DNA of 64,000 nt from Candidatus Zixiibacteriota bacterium (GCA_022571845.1 JACZXB010000003.1:186001-250000), one strand, 5' to 3'; shown: positions 46,001 to 53,891, numbered from the stretch's first letter. The notes: generated from the sequence alone by a model not told the origin. Made by a program: numbers and translations.

Positions 46001-47624
46001 CAGGTTGGCTTATGACGATATGGACCGGATGGTAGCAGAATTCTATGTGGAGTCTGCTACTAGCTACGGATACACGTATAGTTATGACAAGAATGGCAAC
46101 ATTTCAATTATTGCGGATGAGCCATTTGTATTTCCGACCATAAACCTAAACCGCTACTTCTATTATTCTGGTACTAATAGAGTTGAGCAAATCACAAATC
46201 TGGCAGCAGGCTTCAACAATTTTGAATTTACGCCATCCGGCTCAATGAAAAAAGACAACAGCACCGACCATTTTCTCTCATACAACCTTCATGGGCATTT
46301 GTCAAAGAGAGCGCGAATTTTCACTGAGGCAAGTATGGATGTGAAATTCTGGTACAACACCGAGGGTCAACGAATACTTAAGAAGTACAAACACTATATT
46401 TATGTTTGTCAAGGAGATGGTGACCCTGGCCAGTTAAGTTTTGGTTCTGTGATAAACTCGTCGCTCGGTCCCGGCGGGGGCGGTAATTGTTTTAATTGGT
46501 CTACAGATTTCACCGCATATTATTATTTTGGTGGACAGGTTCAGTCAGAATATTTTAACGGCGGCTTAACAGAATTATCGGGCAATTATGTTTATCTAAA
46601 CGGAGAGCGGGTTGCAAAAATGGCCGGAAGCGCCAATTCTGTCCGTTATTATCTAAATGATCATCTGGGGTCGGTGGTGGCAACGGTCGATAAGGACGGA
46701 ACTCTAAAAAACTGGTATCAGCACGAGCCATATGGCAAACCGCACAGAATGTTCGCTGCCGATGATATCGATTTTGGTTTCAACGGCCATCTGCTTGACG
46801 AGGAATTGCAGCACGACATATATTATTATGGTGCCAGATACTACGACCCGGAATATAAGATATTTACTTCAGTGGACCCATTGAGCGACCTATACTCAGG
46901 CTGGGGACCATACGTGTACACATTGTCTAACCCTATGAAATATGTTGACCCGGATGGACGGTGTCCAACCTGCCCGGATGAAGTCTATGTACCAATCGCA
47001 CAGCATGTTTATGGCGCTGAAGAAGGACAAGTAACAGAAAACGGCTGGAGAGTCATCCGTGTTGACGATCTAAGATCAGGATTTCAAGGAGCACTTTACG
47101 AAGGTACTTATGAGGGAAATACTGAATACATTTATGCAACTGCAGGTACCCAGGGTTTGTTTGACATAGCAGCAGACATTCTACAACTAGCCGGTGTTTC
47201 TAAACAATATATAGAATCCGTATTAAAAGCTGATATACTTGATTTGAGGTTTCCAGGAGTTTCATTTACTGGTCATTCTTTGGGAGGTGGATTAGCAAGT
47301 GCAAATGCTTTGAGTGTTGAAGGAAAAGCAGTCACATTTAACGCAGCAGGACTTTCCTACTTCACTAAGTTCGCCCTGGGTATAACTGATAATTCTGCCA
47401 AAATATCTGCTTATGTTGTAGAAGGAGACATAGTGCATATTCTTCAATCGATAATAGGCTTGAAAGCTGAAGGCGATATCACATATCTATCGGCCAGTTA
47501 TTCTAGTTTTTCTTTGTGGGAACCCCCACTTGCCACTATCATAAAGCGCGCTTTAGAAAGTGCGGAGAACCATAGAATAACTACTCTTGTACATAAGTTT
47601 GACCAGAGTTTTGAAAACAAATGA
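40086..47624 (+). CDS. Secreted Rhs/YD-repeat protein with lipase-like C-terminal toxin domain
   Basis: The ATG at 40086 follows TTTGGAGGG and gives 2,512 residues with a signal peptide (FLTIATFTLVVISFTTAVRG). An Rhs-type N-terminal region, a long beta-rich middle and many YD-like repeats (about residues 1400-2200) build the toxin-encasing shell. The Rhs core ends at DPDGRC (about 2290), where the variable tip starts. The tip carries GHSLGGG with nucleophile Ser2398, then Asp in VEGDIVH and His in NHRITTLVH, matching class-3 lipase/phospholipase toxins. A DNA-repair-like or secretion gene is not seen next to it; the pilus/secretin locus lies just upstream. Confidence 0.9.
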   Translation: MFTMRCTRIFLTIATFTLVVISFTTAVRGQGPYSVMDKVTLGAEKGTDFLPANNFLSGNVSTFTGQFQYGIPVVTLKGRSGSKLTFSIQYSSAESKKKANLSNKYYQPSWVGFGWQGGFGYIASDRNNTFDYKDDEYTMVDEAGHSFRLLPHQTTAHRFVVEEFRNWIIDRTIGASGEVTHWTVIREDGRKFTYGNPDSLATRHSLRIGNNAANPSGAIASYEENPYQWDLYSIADASGNNAFILSYQQDSTYIVYGANTSVRAYTQASYLKRVTAPDGRYLEFVLEDREDFENVWAAWHHDFFMTKRLASVTRRAADTTIIEKAIFQYNYLNSTEDSTRKKSILTSVQMKSGDESEAYPAYLFNYEIEPDSGHFGAMTSVIDPVGTIKELVYVTESTYSDSRLHSGAAIYEGLDPNNYDLQLRTTSFTDNIAVFVFTSKYLSNPREDFVRVLYWNGMWHQLTTDQIGLSTYPGKEILVGTGRDYAVITQHRDESDTSDVDSLIFLNLVDGYLVRSADTLPSGFELTFQAPYDDENITCPKPDISIEAGPDFFVLRLRGQGQCDYELHQISFVFSYHWNGVKWLNQDAVWEEFSYSGPFDTYTLQESDLSSRSFIQRTFLQWVDNGVPYNKSQVLAGVRHDGQIRKFSSNWYSISGQSGATLKNVAINPPYLAYFRRRSDFTDYAYLEVSELNSSGVWVDAGGLSTFDRLLWNEIKSLVLKKNYLAWKLSGSGTTELMTMYKDDTGWVPNPFIPLGNHTIIDIQYNDHTIAVCGRSWGSQNRFVDLYTWDGSSWIKKDVFDYNEQDPEKISIRLSNNTLAISVRDNPVFNVTRRDLVWVSRFEGTNVNNEYWSDTVRVFDNTYDIAPDRLKYFVQDNRLMLFDRLDWSTDEFTIRLFDYFDGQWNETILDVTGHHDGLPTLYGMGLSRNNYFYATYGEVTGIGTYSVTIFQTGHSYMGQHEGLASHTLVDTVKLIEWSDDADTVFVNYDYANVIKDPTDNYPKVNITSVSQIHRKGETEYLTKYHHYNDFPTAETGNLEDPAIYGTTGGGYMMDGLTYKIESENEAGGFTTDYTNRVYKVDSLGNGVYWSHLDSEVTAVDGIERTVSYEYSGDKFHQLVKTKTSVPGRLGTAYEISDSIKYAYEFHTLMKNDNAVSQPGEIIKLEGLTVLNKDILSYAKQSHWQVSQQSTWLDLEAETIVKNQTELWDNSGNVIQYIDALGVSTSIIFDDNEFHTVAVISGASRSDCVHLGFEQEDGWDGWNYRLYFASTDTTSAESFTGNICIELIDDTSNSDKAWGPFRSIDADSLTDSLYHVSAWYKGNNPCFVYVWTFDGNNVLRQYHVLQYTPDTPVESVEWVHLDTVFSIPHQFGDGDTLNHIEILLGSLNGTFDTNYAYIDDIRFHAANALMTSRTYDKITGLITSVSNENNVPIKFEYDDLQRLIKQRDHTGALLEEKEYFYSRDYTGLPAEAPKNPSYALTRTYRGISEFGERVEFYDNFGKPVQTRLTHESATLVSGKQYDSRGRDSTNYKPYYDTGLNSSVLDFDLISNLETEVEGYYASYIPDLDTFTYKEFIYEASSKNRLLEIRHEGKFNEFPNTFSYGLNSVTIDDYDASTLYKTDNFDPDNNQQTSYVDRLGRTIRTVSDPASINAYTSFYPNYQGLDTLVIQPEGHKIKKIYNNQGWLVFDSSGDYGVDKSIYDKVGNLRFSRTATDYASNRFHFYKYDAHNRLIEEGVFTDTIAMTWTNSKISSFPDTNTVDSLNTVITASYEYDNGEYANGRLTKSIRYPSGDADSASWESYEYDFRSRVVRKELFIYPLDEYTGPRIFTAGYNYADQLTQLTYPNGESVYYSYNLAGQAAIVTDYGTMRAHHIYWPSGKLAAKALGDLAQAQLVTYTYNERDWLTAINDGIVDTSSTGNGDHYSLELTYDSAAYEGDCEGESCDYDSGYHNGNIASYTVKTSPGTGNNAVTYRLAYDDMDRMVAEFYVESATSYGYTYSYDKNGNISIIADEPFVFPTINLNRYFYYSGTNRVEQITNLAAGFNNFEFTPSGSMKKDNSTDHFLSYNLHGHLSKRARIFTEASMDVKFWYNTEGQRILKKYKHYIYVCQGDGDPGQLSFGSVINSSLGPGGGGNCFNWSTDFTAYYYFGGQVQSEYFNGGLTELSGNYVYLNGERVAKMAGSANSVRYYLNDHLGSVVATVDKDGTLKNWYQHEPYGKPHRMFAADDIDFGFNGHLLDEELQHDIYYYGARYYDPEYKIFTSVDPLSDLYSGWGPYVYTLSNPMKYVDPDGRCPTCPDEVYVPIAQHVYGAEEGQVTENGWRVIRVDDLRSGFQGALYEGTYEGNTEYIYATAGTQGLFDIAADILQLAGVSKQYIESVLKADILDLRFPGVSFTGHSLGGGLASANALSVEGKAVTFNAAGLSYFTKFALGITDNSAKISAYVVEGDIVHILQSIIGLKAEGDITYLSASYSSFSLWEPPLATIIKRALESAENHRITTLVHKFDQSFENK

Positions 47625-48472
47625 AAAATCCAAAACTTTTTATCGTTTTATTGTTCCCTTTTTATTTTTGCATGGAAAGCTGCGGGCAGAAAGACAGCAG
47701 AGATGTAGCCTTTTTCAAAGATACACCTGCTTATGAGTTAGCTAAAGCAGTTGAGAAAGGGGATTTGCGAAAAATAGAAAAGTTGGTTAAGAGAGACTCT
47801 TCTTTGTTAGAAGTAGCGGAACCGGAATTCGGCTCCAATATACTTGTAACTTGTATTTACTTAGAGCAGTTTGAATCGTTCAAGAAGCTGTTAGAGCTGG
47901 GGGCAGACCCCAATTTCATCAATCCCTATGACAAACATAGCGTTCTGATAGATGCCATCGTGCCTTTCGGAAGTAGCTTTGAATGGATAGAGGATAACCG
48001 ATATGCTGAACTGTTACTCGAATATGGAGCAGATCCCAACTATGCGATTGAAAGCGAATTTACAAATGAAAAAGGGCGTTATGTGGAAGCTGAATCTCCA
48101 ATTATGAGAGCTGCAGCTCTGAATTTAGATGTGGTCAAAACTCTGATCAGGTCTGGTGCCGACCCTAATAGGAAGTTGGGGGAAAATTTGCGAACTCCTT
48201 TTGGGGAAGCTTTGCGAGCGACAAAAGTTGAGATTGTCTATTATTTTATTGACACTTTAAAAGTGGATATCCACCAACCTTTGTTTATTCGAACCAAAGA
48301 CAGTTTGTTTATTCAGGATTACATTGTTACAAAAAAGACATTAAAAAAAATAAGGGCAGGCGAAATAAACGGGAAAGACATTAAAATAACAAAAGAGAGA
48401 TGGGACCTCATAAAGTATTTAGAGTCAAAGGGTGTTGACTTCGTAAATTATGAATATAAGCGGTTAAAGTGA
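47621..48472 (+). CDS. Ankyrin-repeat lipoprotein, probable immunity protein of the lipase toxin
   Basis: 283 residues. A lipoprotein signal (FYFCMESCG, Cys21 probable) is followed by ankyrin repeats: KLVKRDSSLLEVAEP, FKKLLELGADPNFIN, AELLLEYGADPNYAI and LIRSGADPNRKLG. Its ATG overlaps the stop of the Rhs gene by 4 bp, so it is translated with the toxin. Ankyrin lipoproteins protect against phospholipase effectors in type VI systems; here the analogous role is inferred. Convergent with the next gene, overlapping its stop by 9 bp. Confidence 0.82.
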   Translation: MKNPKLFIVLLFPFYFCMESCGQKDSRDVAFFKDTPAYELAKAVEKGDLRKIEKLVKRDSSLLEVAEPEFGSNILVTCIYLEQFESFKKLLELGADPNFINPYDKHSVLIDAIVPFGSSFEWIEDNRYAELLLEYGADPNYAIESEFTNEKGRYVEAESPIMRAAALNLDVVKTLIRSGADPNRKLGENLRTPFGEALRATKVEIVYYFIDTLKVDIHQPLFIRTKDSLFIQDYIVTKKTLKKIRAGEINGKDIKITKERWDLIKYLESKGVDFVNYEYKRLK

Positions 48473-49816
48473 ATCAAAGCAACAATCAACTGAATCAATT
48501 CCATTTACAAATCTCCCCAGTACGACAACATCTGACAGATCTATCGTATTATTACAATTGAAGTCAACAGATGTAGTTGATATTGGCCATGGTCCATTAT
48601 AGAAATAAGTTTGCCAAATGTATGATAAATCGTCCTGGTCCACAAGTAGATCACCGTTGGCGTCTCCGCAGGGATACTCTAATACAGTTAGGTTAGCAGG
48701 AATTTCTAAGTTCGCTTTTGCAGGGGAGTTACTATTAATTGAAATAATAGCTGAATAGTCCCCACCGGCCCAACCGGTAGCGTCAAATGTTACTTCCACG
48801 ACCATAGATGAATTTGGTGGTATTGTTCCGGACGTCGGGTTGATGGAAAGCCAAGCGGTTTGTGACAGATGAACAACATATTTAATTAGATTTTCAAATG
48901 CTCTGCCTCTTCCGCCGGCTCCCCCCCAGCCATAAGTAAGAGTGGTAACAATTACATAACCTCTTCCCAGTCTATATTCCATCCAGGTATAAAGATCAAA
49001 ATGGCCTAAAACGGCGAGGCTGGAATCCGGGTAATTAATAAGATTTCCATGATCAGTTGAATTCCAGAGATTAAAGTCTGCAATTTGAAGTGGATTACCG
49101 CCGAAAGGCTGACCGGTAATGTATGGGTGATCGGGATCGAAAATAGTCTCACCGTTGTGCAGAAACCCACCGTAATCGCCATCATAATTGGCGTAGATAG
49201 TTTCTGATGGGTCTATGCCCAGCCCATCGCCGATGTTGCCGGCGACGTTAATGACCACAACACCACCGGATATGGCATAATCTTTAATTTTTGACATGTT
49301 GTCGGACAAATTTATGTAGTCAAACCAGTCCGGCTCAAAATATAGCACTTCGTATTGCTTAAAGTCGTTTACTGTCAGCGTATATAGGTCCACCTCCGAA
49401 GCCAGGTCATAGGTGTAACTACTAAAAAAAGTTTTATCTTTCCCGTGGTCGATTACTAAGAAATCTGAGGGTACTATTGACTTAGAGCTTAATGTAGGTA
49501 CTGGCGGGGCTGGATATGATTCAGTGGTCAGCGGATAATCAGCAGAGCCCTCTGTCGAAATTGAGTACTTGTGGTTAGCCTGAAACCCTGGTGAGTTTTT
49601 AGTCGTAATTTGAGAAGGAGGTACAACAGCAATGTCAAAAACCAGGCCGGAATCGCCTGTGTTGGTAATTGTCAGCGATAGAGCCGTAGTTGAGGCTGTA
49701 TATAATTCGGCATAAAGAGAATCTGGTGTTACAATTATCTCGGGTTGACCAGAAACTTGTGCGGTAATGATGTAAAATGAGACTATAACGACAACTGAAA
49801 AAATGACCTTTTGCAT
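48464..49816 (-). CDS. Secreted protein with beta-sandwich domains and a dockerin-like repeat
   Basis: 450 residues; signal peptide ends near ITAQVSGQ (about 24). Then an N-terminal beta domain (about 25-75), a ~220-residue central domain of unknown type with DYGGFLHNGETIFDPDHP, a second beta-sandwich (WLSINPTSGTIPPNSSM, immunoglobulin-like), and the dockerin-like end CGDANGDLLVDQDDLSYIW ... FNCNNTIDLSDVVVL with two calcium-binding loops. Dockerin repeats of this type are common in secreted proteins of FCB candidate phyla. Role unknown; probably cell-surface. Confidence 0.82.
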   Translation of the reverse strand: MQKVIFSVVVIVSFYIITAQVSGQPEIIVTPDSLYAELYTASTTALSLTITNTGDSGLVFDIAVVPPSQITTKNSPGFQANHKYSISTEGSADYPLTTESYPAPPVPTLSSKSIVPSDFLVIDHGKDKTFFSSYTYDLASEVDLYTLTVNDFKQYEVLYFEPDWFDYINLSDNMSKIKDYAISGGVVVINVAGNIGDGLGIDPSETIYANYDGDYGGFLHNGETIFDPDHPYITGQPFGGNPLQIADFNLWNSTDHGNLINYPDSSLAVLGHFDLYTWMEYRLGRGYVIVTTLTYGWGGAGGRGRAFENLIKYVVHLSQTAWLSINPTSGTIPPNSSMVVEVTFDATGWAGGDYSAIISINSNSPAKANLEIPANLTVLEYPCGDANGDLLVDQDDLSYIWQTYFYNGPWPISTTSVDFNCNNTIDLSDVVVLGRFVNGIDSVDCCFDSL

Positions 49817-50050
49817 TTGTACACCTCTTGACCGAATTCTCTTACTTAATGTAGACTGTCTGTAATCTAAGTTAAAAAACTTCAGTAATAATTCTAAATT
49901 TTCTTACGATATCACCCTTGCTAAAAAATAATTATTAGGGGATAGTTCCACATTTCAAAATACCCCAATTTCGTAATTTTGTCAAATTGGTAAATACAAC
50001 TGTACTCTCACTTAAATAGAAGAAGAATCTGCATTTTTCTTTCTAACAAT

Positions 50051-50106
50051 CTACTTCAAGTAAGTTGCTCCTACTTGGCTCTACTTGCTCCTACTTGAAT
50101 CTACTT
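50051..50106. repeat. CTACTT units phased at 10 bp
   Basis: CTACTT starts at 50051, 50071, 50081, 50091 and 50101, the last four exactly one helical turn apart. That is the spacing expected of tandem binding sites on one DNA face. No gene is adjacent; the function (origin iteron, operator or chance) is open. Confidence 0.55.
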
Positions 50107-50230
50107 AACCATTGACAGGGTAAAGAATTATGCCTAAACTTCAGTATAGCAAAGATTTAGCCAAAATGGCATACGGAGAATCCCTGCTTCTAAGAACGAT
50201 TGAAATTCAAACTTACAACCTTGATTTCGC

Positions 50231-50477
50231 TGTTTATTTTGCTGCTCTGGTAATTTTTTTGTATTCAGAAGCCTAAATTTGCTCGATTCTCAAATTTTAT
50301 AGCAGTTTTTAGATCTCACACCTGCTTCAAGTGTCACAATTATCTAATTCAACAAAAATTCATGGTACTCATTTCGTTACTTCCGTACACTCAATTTAAT
50401 TTTTCACTTAACTCCATTTTTCTTGCTATTCATAGATTTCACTTGCAACGCAGATGAGATTGCCTTGAGGTGTCGCG
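50231..50477 (+). repeat. Diverged ~245 bp repeat, copy A
   Basis: It aligns end to end with 60147-60396, sharing for example TTCAGAAGCCTAAA, CATTTTTC/GTTTTTC and the promoter-like TTTTTCACTT. The promoter hexamers are degenerate in this copy (TTAACT and TCATAG). Nothing resembling the 60485 gene follows. Confidence 0.7.
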
Positions 50478-51097
50478 CACCGAAAGATATATATAGTTCA
50501 ATAACATTGAATCATGCATTGAACGCTGATTTCAATTTGGTTGAAGCCCGCATTCTGCTACAGTTTCATCCAGCGTCCGGCGTGGGCGCTTGACATTTCT
50601 GTTATAATATAGGGGCAACGCTTAAATGTTTCTAATTGATTCCCCATGAAAGTGCAGTAAGTTACTCACAGCCTGGTGCGGGCATCGTATTGCAGTCCGA
50701 TCACTAGTACTGGAACTTTCTCCAGATTTCCCCTTAAGATAACACAGTATCTTACAACTCTTTTGTATCTTACACAATGTTCAAATGGCTGACAGGCCCT
50801 GTCAGCTGTCCAGTATTTATTCTTAGTCTTACCGAATAAATCCAACTGGTCCGAATATGGAGGGCTATATATGAACAAGAACTTATCACGCGTAATGGAC
50901 AAAATCCCGGTGAGGATACTATATTTTCCTTCATAGGCAAACAAACACTTATTGGCTCCCCTTGGTACCTTAAATTGTAGTACATGTCCAGGGTTCGTGT
51001 ATATTGTATGTAAATAGATGCATGTTGCAAATAATTGCTATAACGTGGAATCGGTTAATGCCATACCATCCAATGTCTTATCTTTGAAGGTTTGATT

Positions 51098-51820
51098 ATG
51101 TCATCTGAGCCAATTTCGTCTGGAATCTTTATTAAACTCTTTGCAGCTGAAGCACTCCATAAAGCTGCTGAATACTTGACGGGTGAAGTAGGAAAAATCC
51201 ACCGGACTCTATCGGATATTAACCGTGAAGATGTCCGGTCGGCGTTGGAACTTACTGTTATGACCCAACACTTTGAGCAAGAAGAAACGATCAAAGGGAA
51301 TCTACTTAGTGCAGTTTCATTATTTACTAAGTCGCTAAATAGGTTAAGCGTTTTAAGGGAAGGACCTACAGATAGGATGGTGTGTCATTTCGGCACACTG
51401 CTGGCCTACAAATTACTTGGCGAAGATAAATCGTCTGCATTGGAACTCGACAAATTGCGCTTTTCTGTTGAGCAATACGACTATCGAATTAGGGAGTTTC
51501 TTGAAAGTGCTTGGCCTAGTGGAGTTAAGAAGTTTATTGAATTCAGTGCAGAAGAAAGCGAGTCACATGAAAGAGGCGGTAATGCTTGGCTGCTTAGTAT
51601 TCCAGTATCCTTCGTATGTCTCTCTGTTGACCTCACATATGGAGTTGCACGAGGATCAAAGAAGGAGCTAAGAGCCATATCGAAAAGTATCTTTGAACAT
51701 TTCGGGGCCAATGGGTCGGAATGGTATTTCCGTGCACAGATGAGCTCTTGGGGTAAAGAAAAATGGTTACGAGCTTGGTGGCTCGCTTCCGAATTACGAA
51801 GACTAACTGAAGTCTACTAA
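51098..51820 (+). CDS. Hypothetical protein
   Basis: The ATG at 51098 gives about 240 residues, mostly alpha-helical. No signal peptide or motif I can assign; two aromatic clusters near the end (EWYFRAQMSSWGKEKWLRAWW). It stands alone between gene-poor stretches, which points to recent acquisition. Confidence 0.6.
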   Translation: MSSEPISSGIFIKLFAAEALHKAAEYLTGEVGKIHRTLSDINREDVRSALELTVMTQHFEQEETIKGNLLSAVSLFTKSLNRLSVLREGPTDRMVCHFGTLLAYKLLGEDKSSALELDKLRFSVEQYDYRIREFLESAWPSGVKKFIEFSAEESESHERGGNAWLLSIPVSFVCLSVDLTYGVARGSKKELRAISKSIFEHFGANGSEWYFRAQMSSWGKEKWLRAWWLASELRRLTEVY

Positions 51821-52081
51821 GTGTATTCACAACAACGACAACTATTATCGTAATGTTAATAGTTTAATTCATTGCAATACATGATCGGTATCTTACTCGG
51901 ATTTTACCAAAATTAAAAATCTAAAAGGCCAGTTGCACGCAGAAAGTTCGCGAGGTTACTTGCGCACTTTCGCTACTCAATCAAAGCCCATGACGGGCTT
52001 TGTGTAGCTTGCAACATTCATCTCTATGCTTGATATCACTGACAGATTATGTCTGTCAGCTGTTCTTAATTATACTATAAG
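51821..52081. other. Intergenic region with repeat copy and hairpins
   Basis: No intact gene. It contains the repeat at 51981-52059 with two inverted repeats (AAAGCCC-ATGAC-GGGCTTT at 51983-52001 and CTGACAG ... CTGTCAG at about 52040-52059) that could act as terminators for the gene to the left. Confidence 0.5.
51981..52059. repeat. Diverged ~78 bp repeat, copy 1
   Basis: Matches 53682-53757 at roughly 80% by eye, including GGGCTTTGTGTAGCT and GCAACATTCA, in the same orientation. The two copies flank a 1.6 kb segment with a transposase remnant, a SnoaL-like gene and an attC-like site, as expected for a segmental insertion or duplication. Confidence 0.65.
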
Positions 52082-52195
52082 ACCCCGATCAAGGCCTTCA
52101 TTGAGCATTACAACTATGAAAGATACCATGAATTGCTCAAGAAGGTGATCCCGGCTGATGTCTATACAGGTCAGGCTTGTACTCCGCTATGGTAA
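52082..52195 (+). pseudogene. IS3-family-type transposase C-terminal remnant
   Basis: The frame reads TPIKAFIEHYNYERYHELLK then KVIPADVYTG, the end of an integrase-core (rve) transposase, with a stop at 52193. No upstream part of the transposase is present. It is a degraded insertion sequence. Confidence 0.75.
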
Positions 52196-52197
52196 CT

Positions 52198-52698
52198 TCA
52201 TTCTTGGATTTGCGATTTGAGATTCCCAAAGTCGAAGTAGATCTTCGATTCGATTATTTTACCTGCCCGAACCGTGTATACACCACATGCCTGGATTCTA
52301 ATGGATTTATTCGTGGCAGGAATCAATTTGTCACCACGATTGTCTGGAAGCACTCCTCTGTGGGTTCCTGTAAATGTAAACTCCGCGCAGACGTATTCGC
52401 GGTGGCCAAAGATTCGGTCGAGTTTCCAGTGCAAATCTGGAAATGCGGTCGCCAGTGTCTCAAGTCGCTTACGAACCGCGGTTGACCCTTTGATCGGAGC
52501 AGGCAATCCTGACTCATTCCAGACAATCGAATCCGCGTAGAATCTCTGAAAACGATCCCAGTCGTGCACATTGATTGCATCGTACCGGGCCTCAATTAAC
52601 TTCAGATTCTCCTTTTCGGCTTCGATATCGACTTTCTGACTGCAAGCACTAATTACCAAAAAGGTTGCTCCAAAGAACAATACTGATAAGTTTTTCAT
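52198..52698 (-). CDS. SnoaL-like lipoprotein
   Basis: 166 residues with a lipoprotein signal (FLVISAC, Cys19). The mature part has the SnoaL/NTF2-like pattern: RYDAINVHDWDRFQRFYADS, then GSTAVRKRLETLATAFPDLHW, typical of ester cyclase-like proteins. A good TTAG/AGGAGGTAAGT ribosome site precedes the ATG. Enzymatic role uncertain; alternatives are small-molecule binding proteins of the same fold. Confidence 0.82.
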   Translation of the reverse strand: MKNLSVLFFGATFLVISACSQKVDIEAEKENLKLIEARYDAINVHDWDRFQRFYADSIVWNESGLPAPIKGSTAVRKRLETLATAFPDLHWKLDRIFGHREYVCAEFTFTGTHRGVLPDNRGDKLIPATNKSIRIQACGVYTVRAGKIIESKIYFDFGNLKSQIQE

Positions 52699-52737
52699 AC
52701 TTACCTCCTCTAATGATTAATATTTACTACCTAAAAT

Positions 52738-52877
52738 GGCTAACGGATCTGCGCATAAGCTGCGGTGTAATAACTCTCCAGCAATAAGATGCCGACCGTA
52801 CAGCAAACGTTACCAAGCTTACAACTCAATGGCCTTCCTTCTCATAAGGGCGCGACTGGTTCATCGGCTTGTTAGGC
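52738..52877 (-). other. attC-like site downstream of a minus-strand gene
   Basis: Read on the minus strand it starts GCCTAACAAGCCGATGAACC and ends GCAGCTTATGCGCAGATCCG followed by TTAGCC. The outer boxes GCCTAAC/GTTAGCC and inner AAGCCG/CAGCTT are imperfect inverted repeats, as in integron cassette attC sites. It begins 17 bp after the stop of the gene at 52895-53419, where an attC would be. No integron integrase is in the window. Confidence 0.5.
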
Positions 52878-52894
52878 TTGCTACTAGTTAGCGC

Positions 52895-53419
52895 TTACGT
52901 ATCCCTAACTCCTTCACGAAGAATCGGTTCCCAAAGCCCCTTGTTACCGATGCACGCGTCCCAACGCCTATCTCGTATTTGGTTCTCATCGAGATGCAAG
53001 TAATCTCCATCTTTCCAATAAAGACTGATGCTAGAGTAATAGGAGCGGCATGTCTGACCATGGTTTGATGTATAACTCGGGCCACTAAGCGAGTATTCCG
53101 CGAAAGACCCATTGGAGAAGTCACATCTGTATTTTTTAAGTGCCTCTCCCTTGCTTAATACCTCCTGTAACAAATATCCTGCAACGACCAAGAAAGCTGT
53201 GATTTTGTTACCTTCCTCATTCATACTACGAATTGTATGTTTGCCTATCAATGGGCTGACTGATACATTACATTCAACATTCATTCCAGCCACATCAAAC
53301 TGGTCTACTTCGCCGTCAGAATTTGAATTTGGACCAAAATAGTGCTGCGCCCACGCAGTAATCAATGCCAAAAGGATTGTCCCAATCCCCGCGAGCAACC
53401 AACGTCGAAACCGAGCCAT
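52895..53419 (-). CDS. Hypothetical membrane-anchored protein, cassette-like
   Basis: From ATG 53419 (GAGG upstream) about 174 residues: one TM helix (about 5-25), then a Cys-containing extracytoplasmic domain (Cys in VECNVSVS, KYRCDF, QTCRSY and DACIG), no known motif. The frame could begin at 53494, but that start has no ribosome site. A GTTAGGC on the minus strand (53474-53480) precedes it and an attC-like site follows, so it may be a former integron cassette. Confidence 0.6.
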   Translation of the reverse strand: MARFRRWLLAGIGTILLALITAWAQHYFGPNSNSDGEVDQFDVAGMNVECNVSVSPLIGKHTIRSMNEEGNKITAFLVVAGYLLQEVLSKGEALKKYRCDFSNGSFAEYSLSGPSYTSNHGQTCRSYYSSISLYWKDGDYLHLDENQIRDRRWDACIGNKGLWEPILREGVRDT

Positions 53420-53681
53420 TGGTCCTCTAGGTCCTTCGGATGACGTACGCATTCTTGTACTCGAATTTAGTAAGCCTAACATAATACTATACAACGCTTT
53501 TTCACCACAATCTAACTTACAAACGAGTCAATGTCAACACGAGGTAACAGGTAAAGCTTGTGCGTCGTCAAACAATGTGCACAGACTATTATCAGAAGTT
53601 TAGTCACAGGTTCCTTGAGCGCAACACTTCCCAATTGTGCTACACTGCCCTTCGATTTATCTTTCCGGCAAAGGATTAGCG

Positions 53682-53757
53682 TCAACCCCCATGCCGGGCT
53701 TTGTGTAGCTCGCAACATTCAATCTCTATGCCTGATTTCACTGACACATTCTGTCAG
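53682..53757. repeat. Diverged ~78 bp repeat, copy 2
   Basis: Same orientation as 51981-52059. It lacks the strong AAAGCCC hairpin arm of copy 1 but keeps GGGCTTTGTGTAGCT and a weaker CTGACA/CTGTCAG pair. Confidence 0.6.
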
Positions 53758-53891
53758 TGGAGTGAAATGTCTGTACTCCAGTGTCAATATGACTCCTTTA
53801 ACCAAATATTCTTGGCTGGCATTCTGTAATAAACGGTCGTTACGATAGAACATGTAGTCAGTAAAAATAATCTAATTACCCCATTTTTCAC

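Larger units (their letters stand above)
49817..51097. other. Gene-poor AT-rich region
   Basis: About 1.28 kb without a supported gene. It holds a 10 bp-phased CTACTT array (50051-50106) and one copy of a diverged ~245 bp repeat (50231-50477). Short frames inside (for example 50666-50944) lack ribosome sites and recognisable content. Confidence 0.6.

Noticed and set aside
50586-50604. Promoter-like TTGACA and TATAAT close together
   Set aside because: The boxes are only 7 bp apart, which is too close for sigma-70.
50666-50944. Minus-strand frame of 92 codons
   Set aside because: No ribosome site, odd composition and no likeness to any family; it overlaps another frame of the same quality.
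53558-53848. 96-codon plus-strand frame
   Set aside because: It runs through the repeat at 53682-53757 and shows no protein-like pattern.
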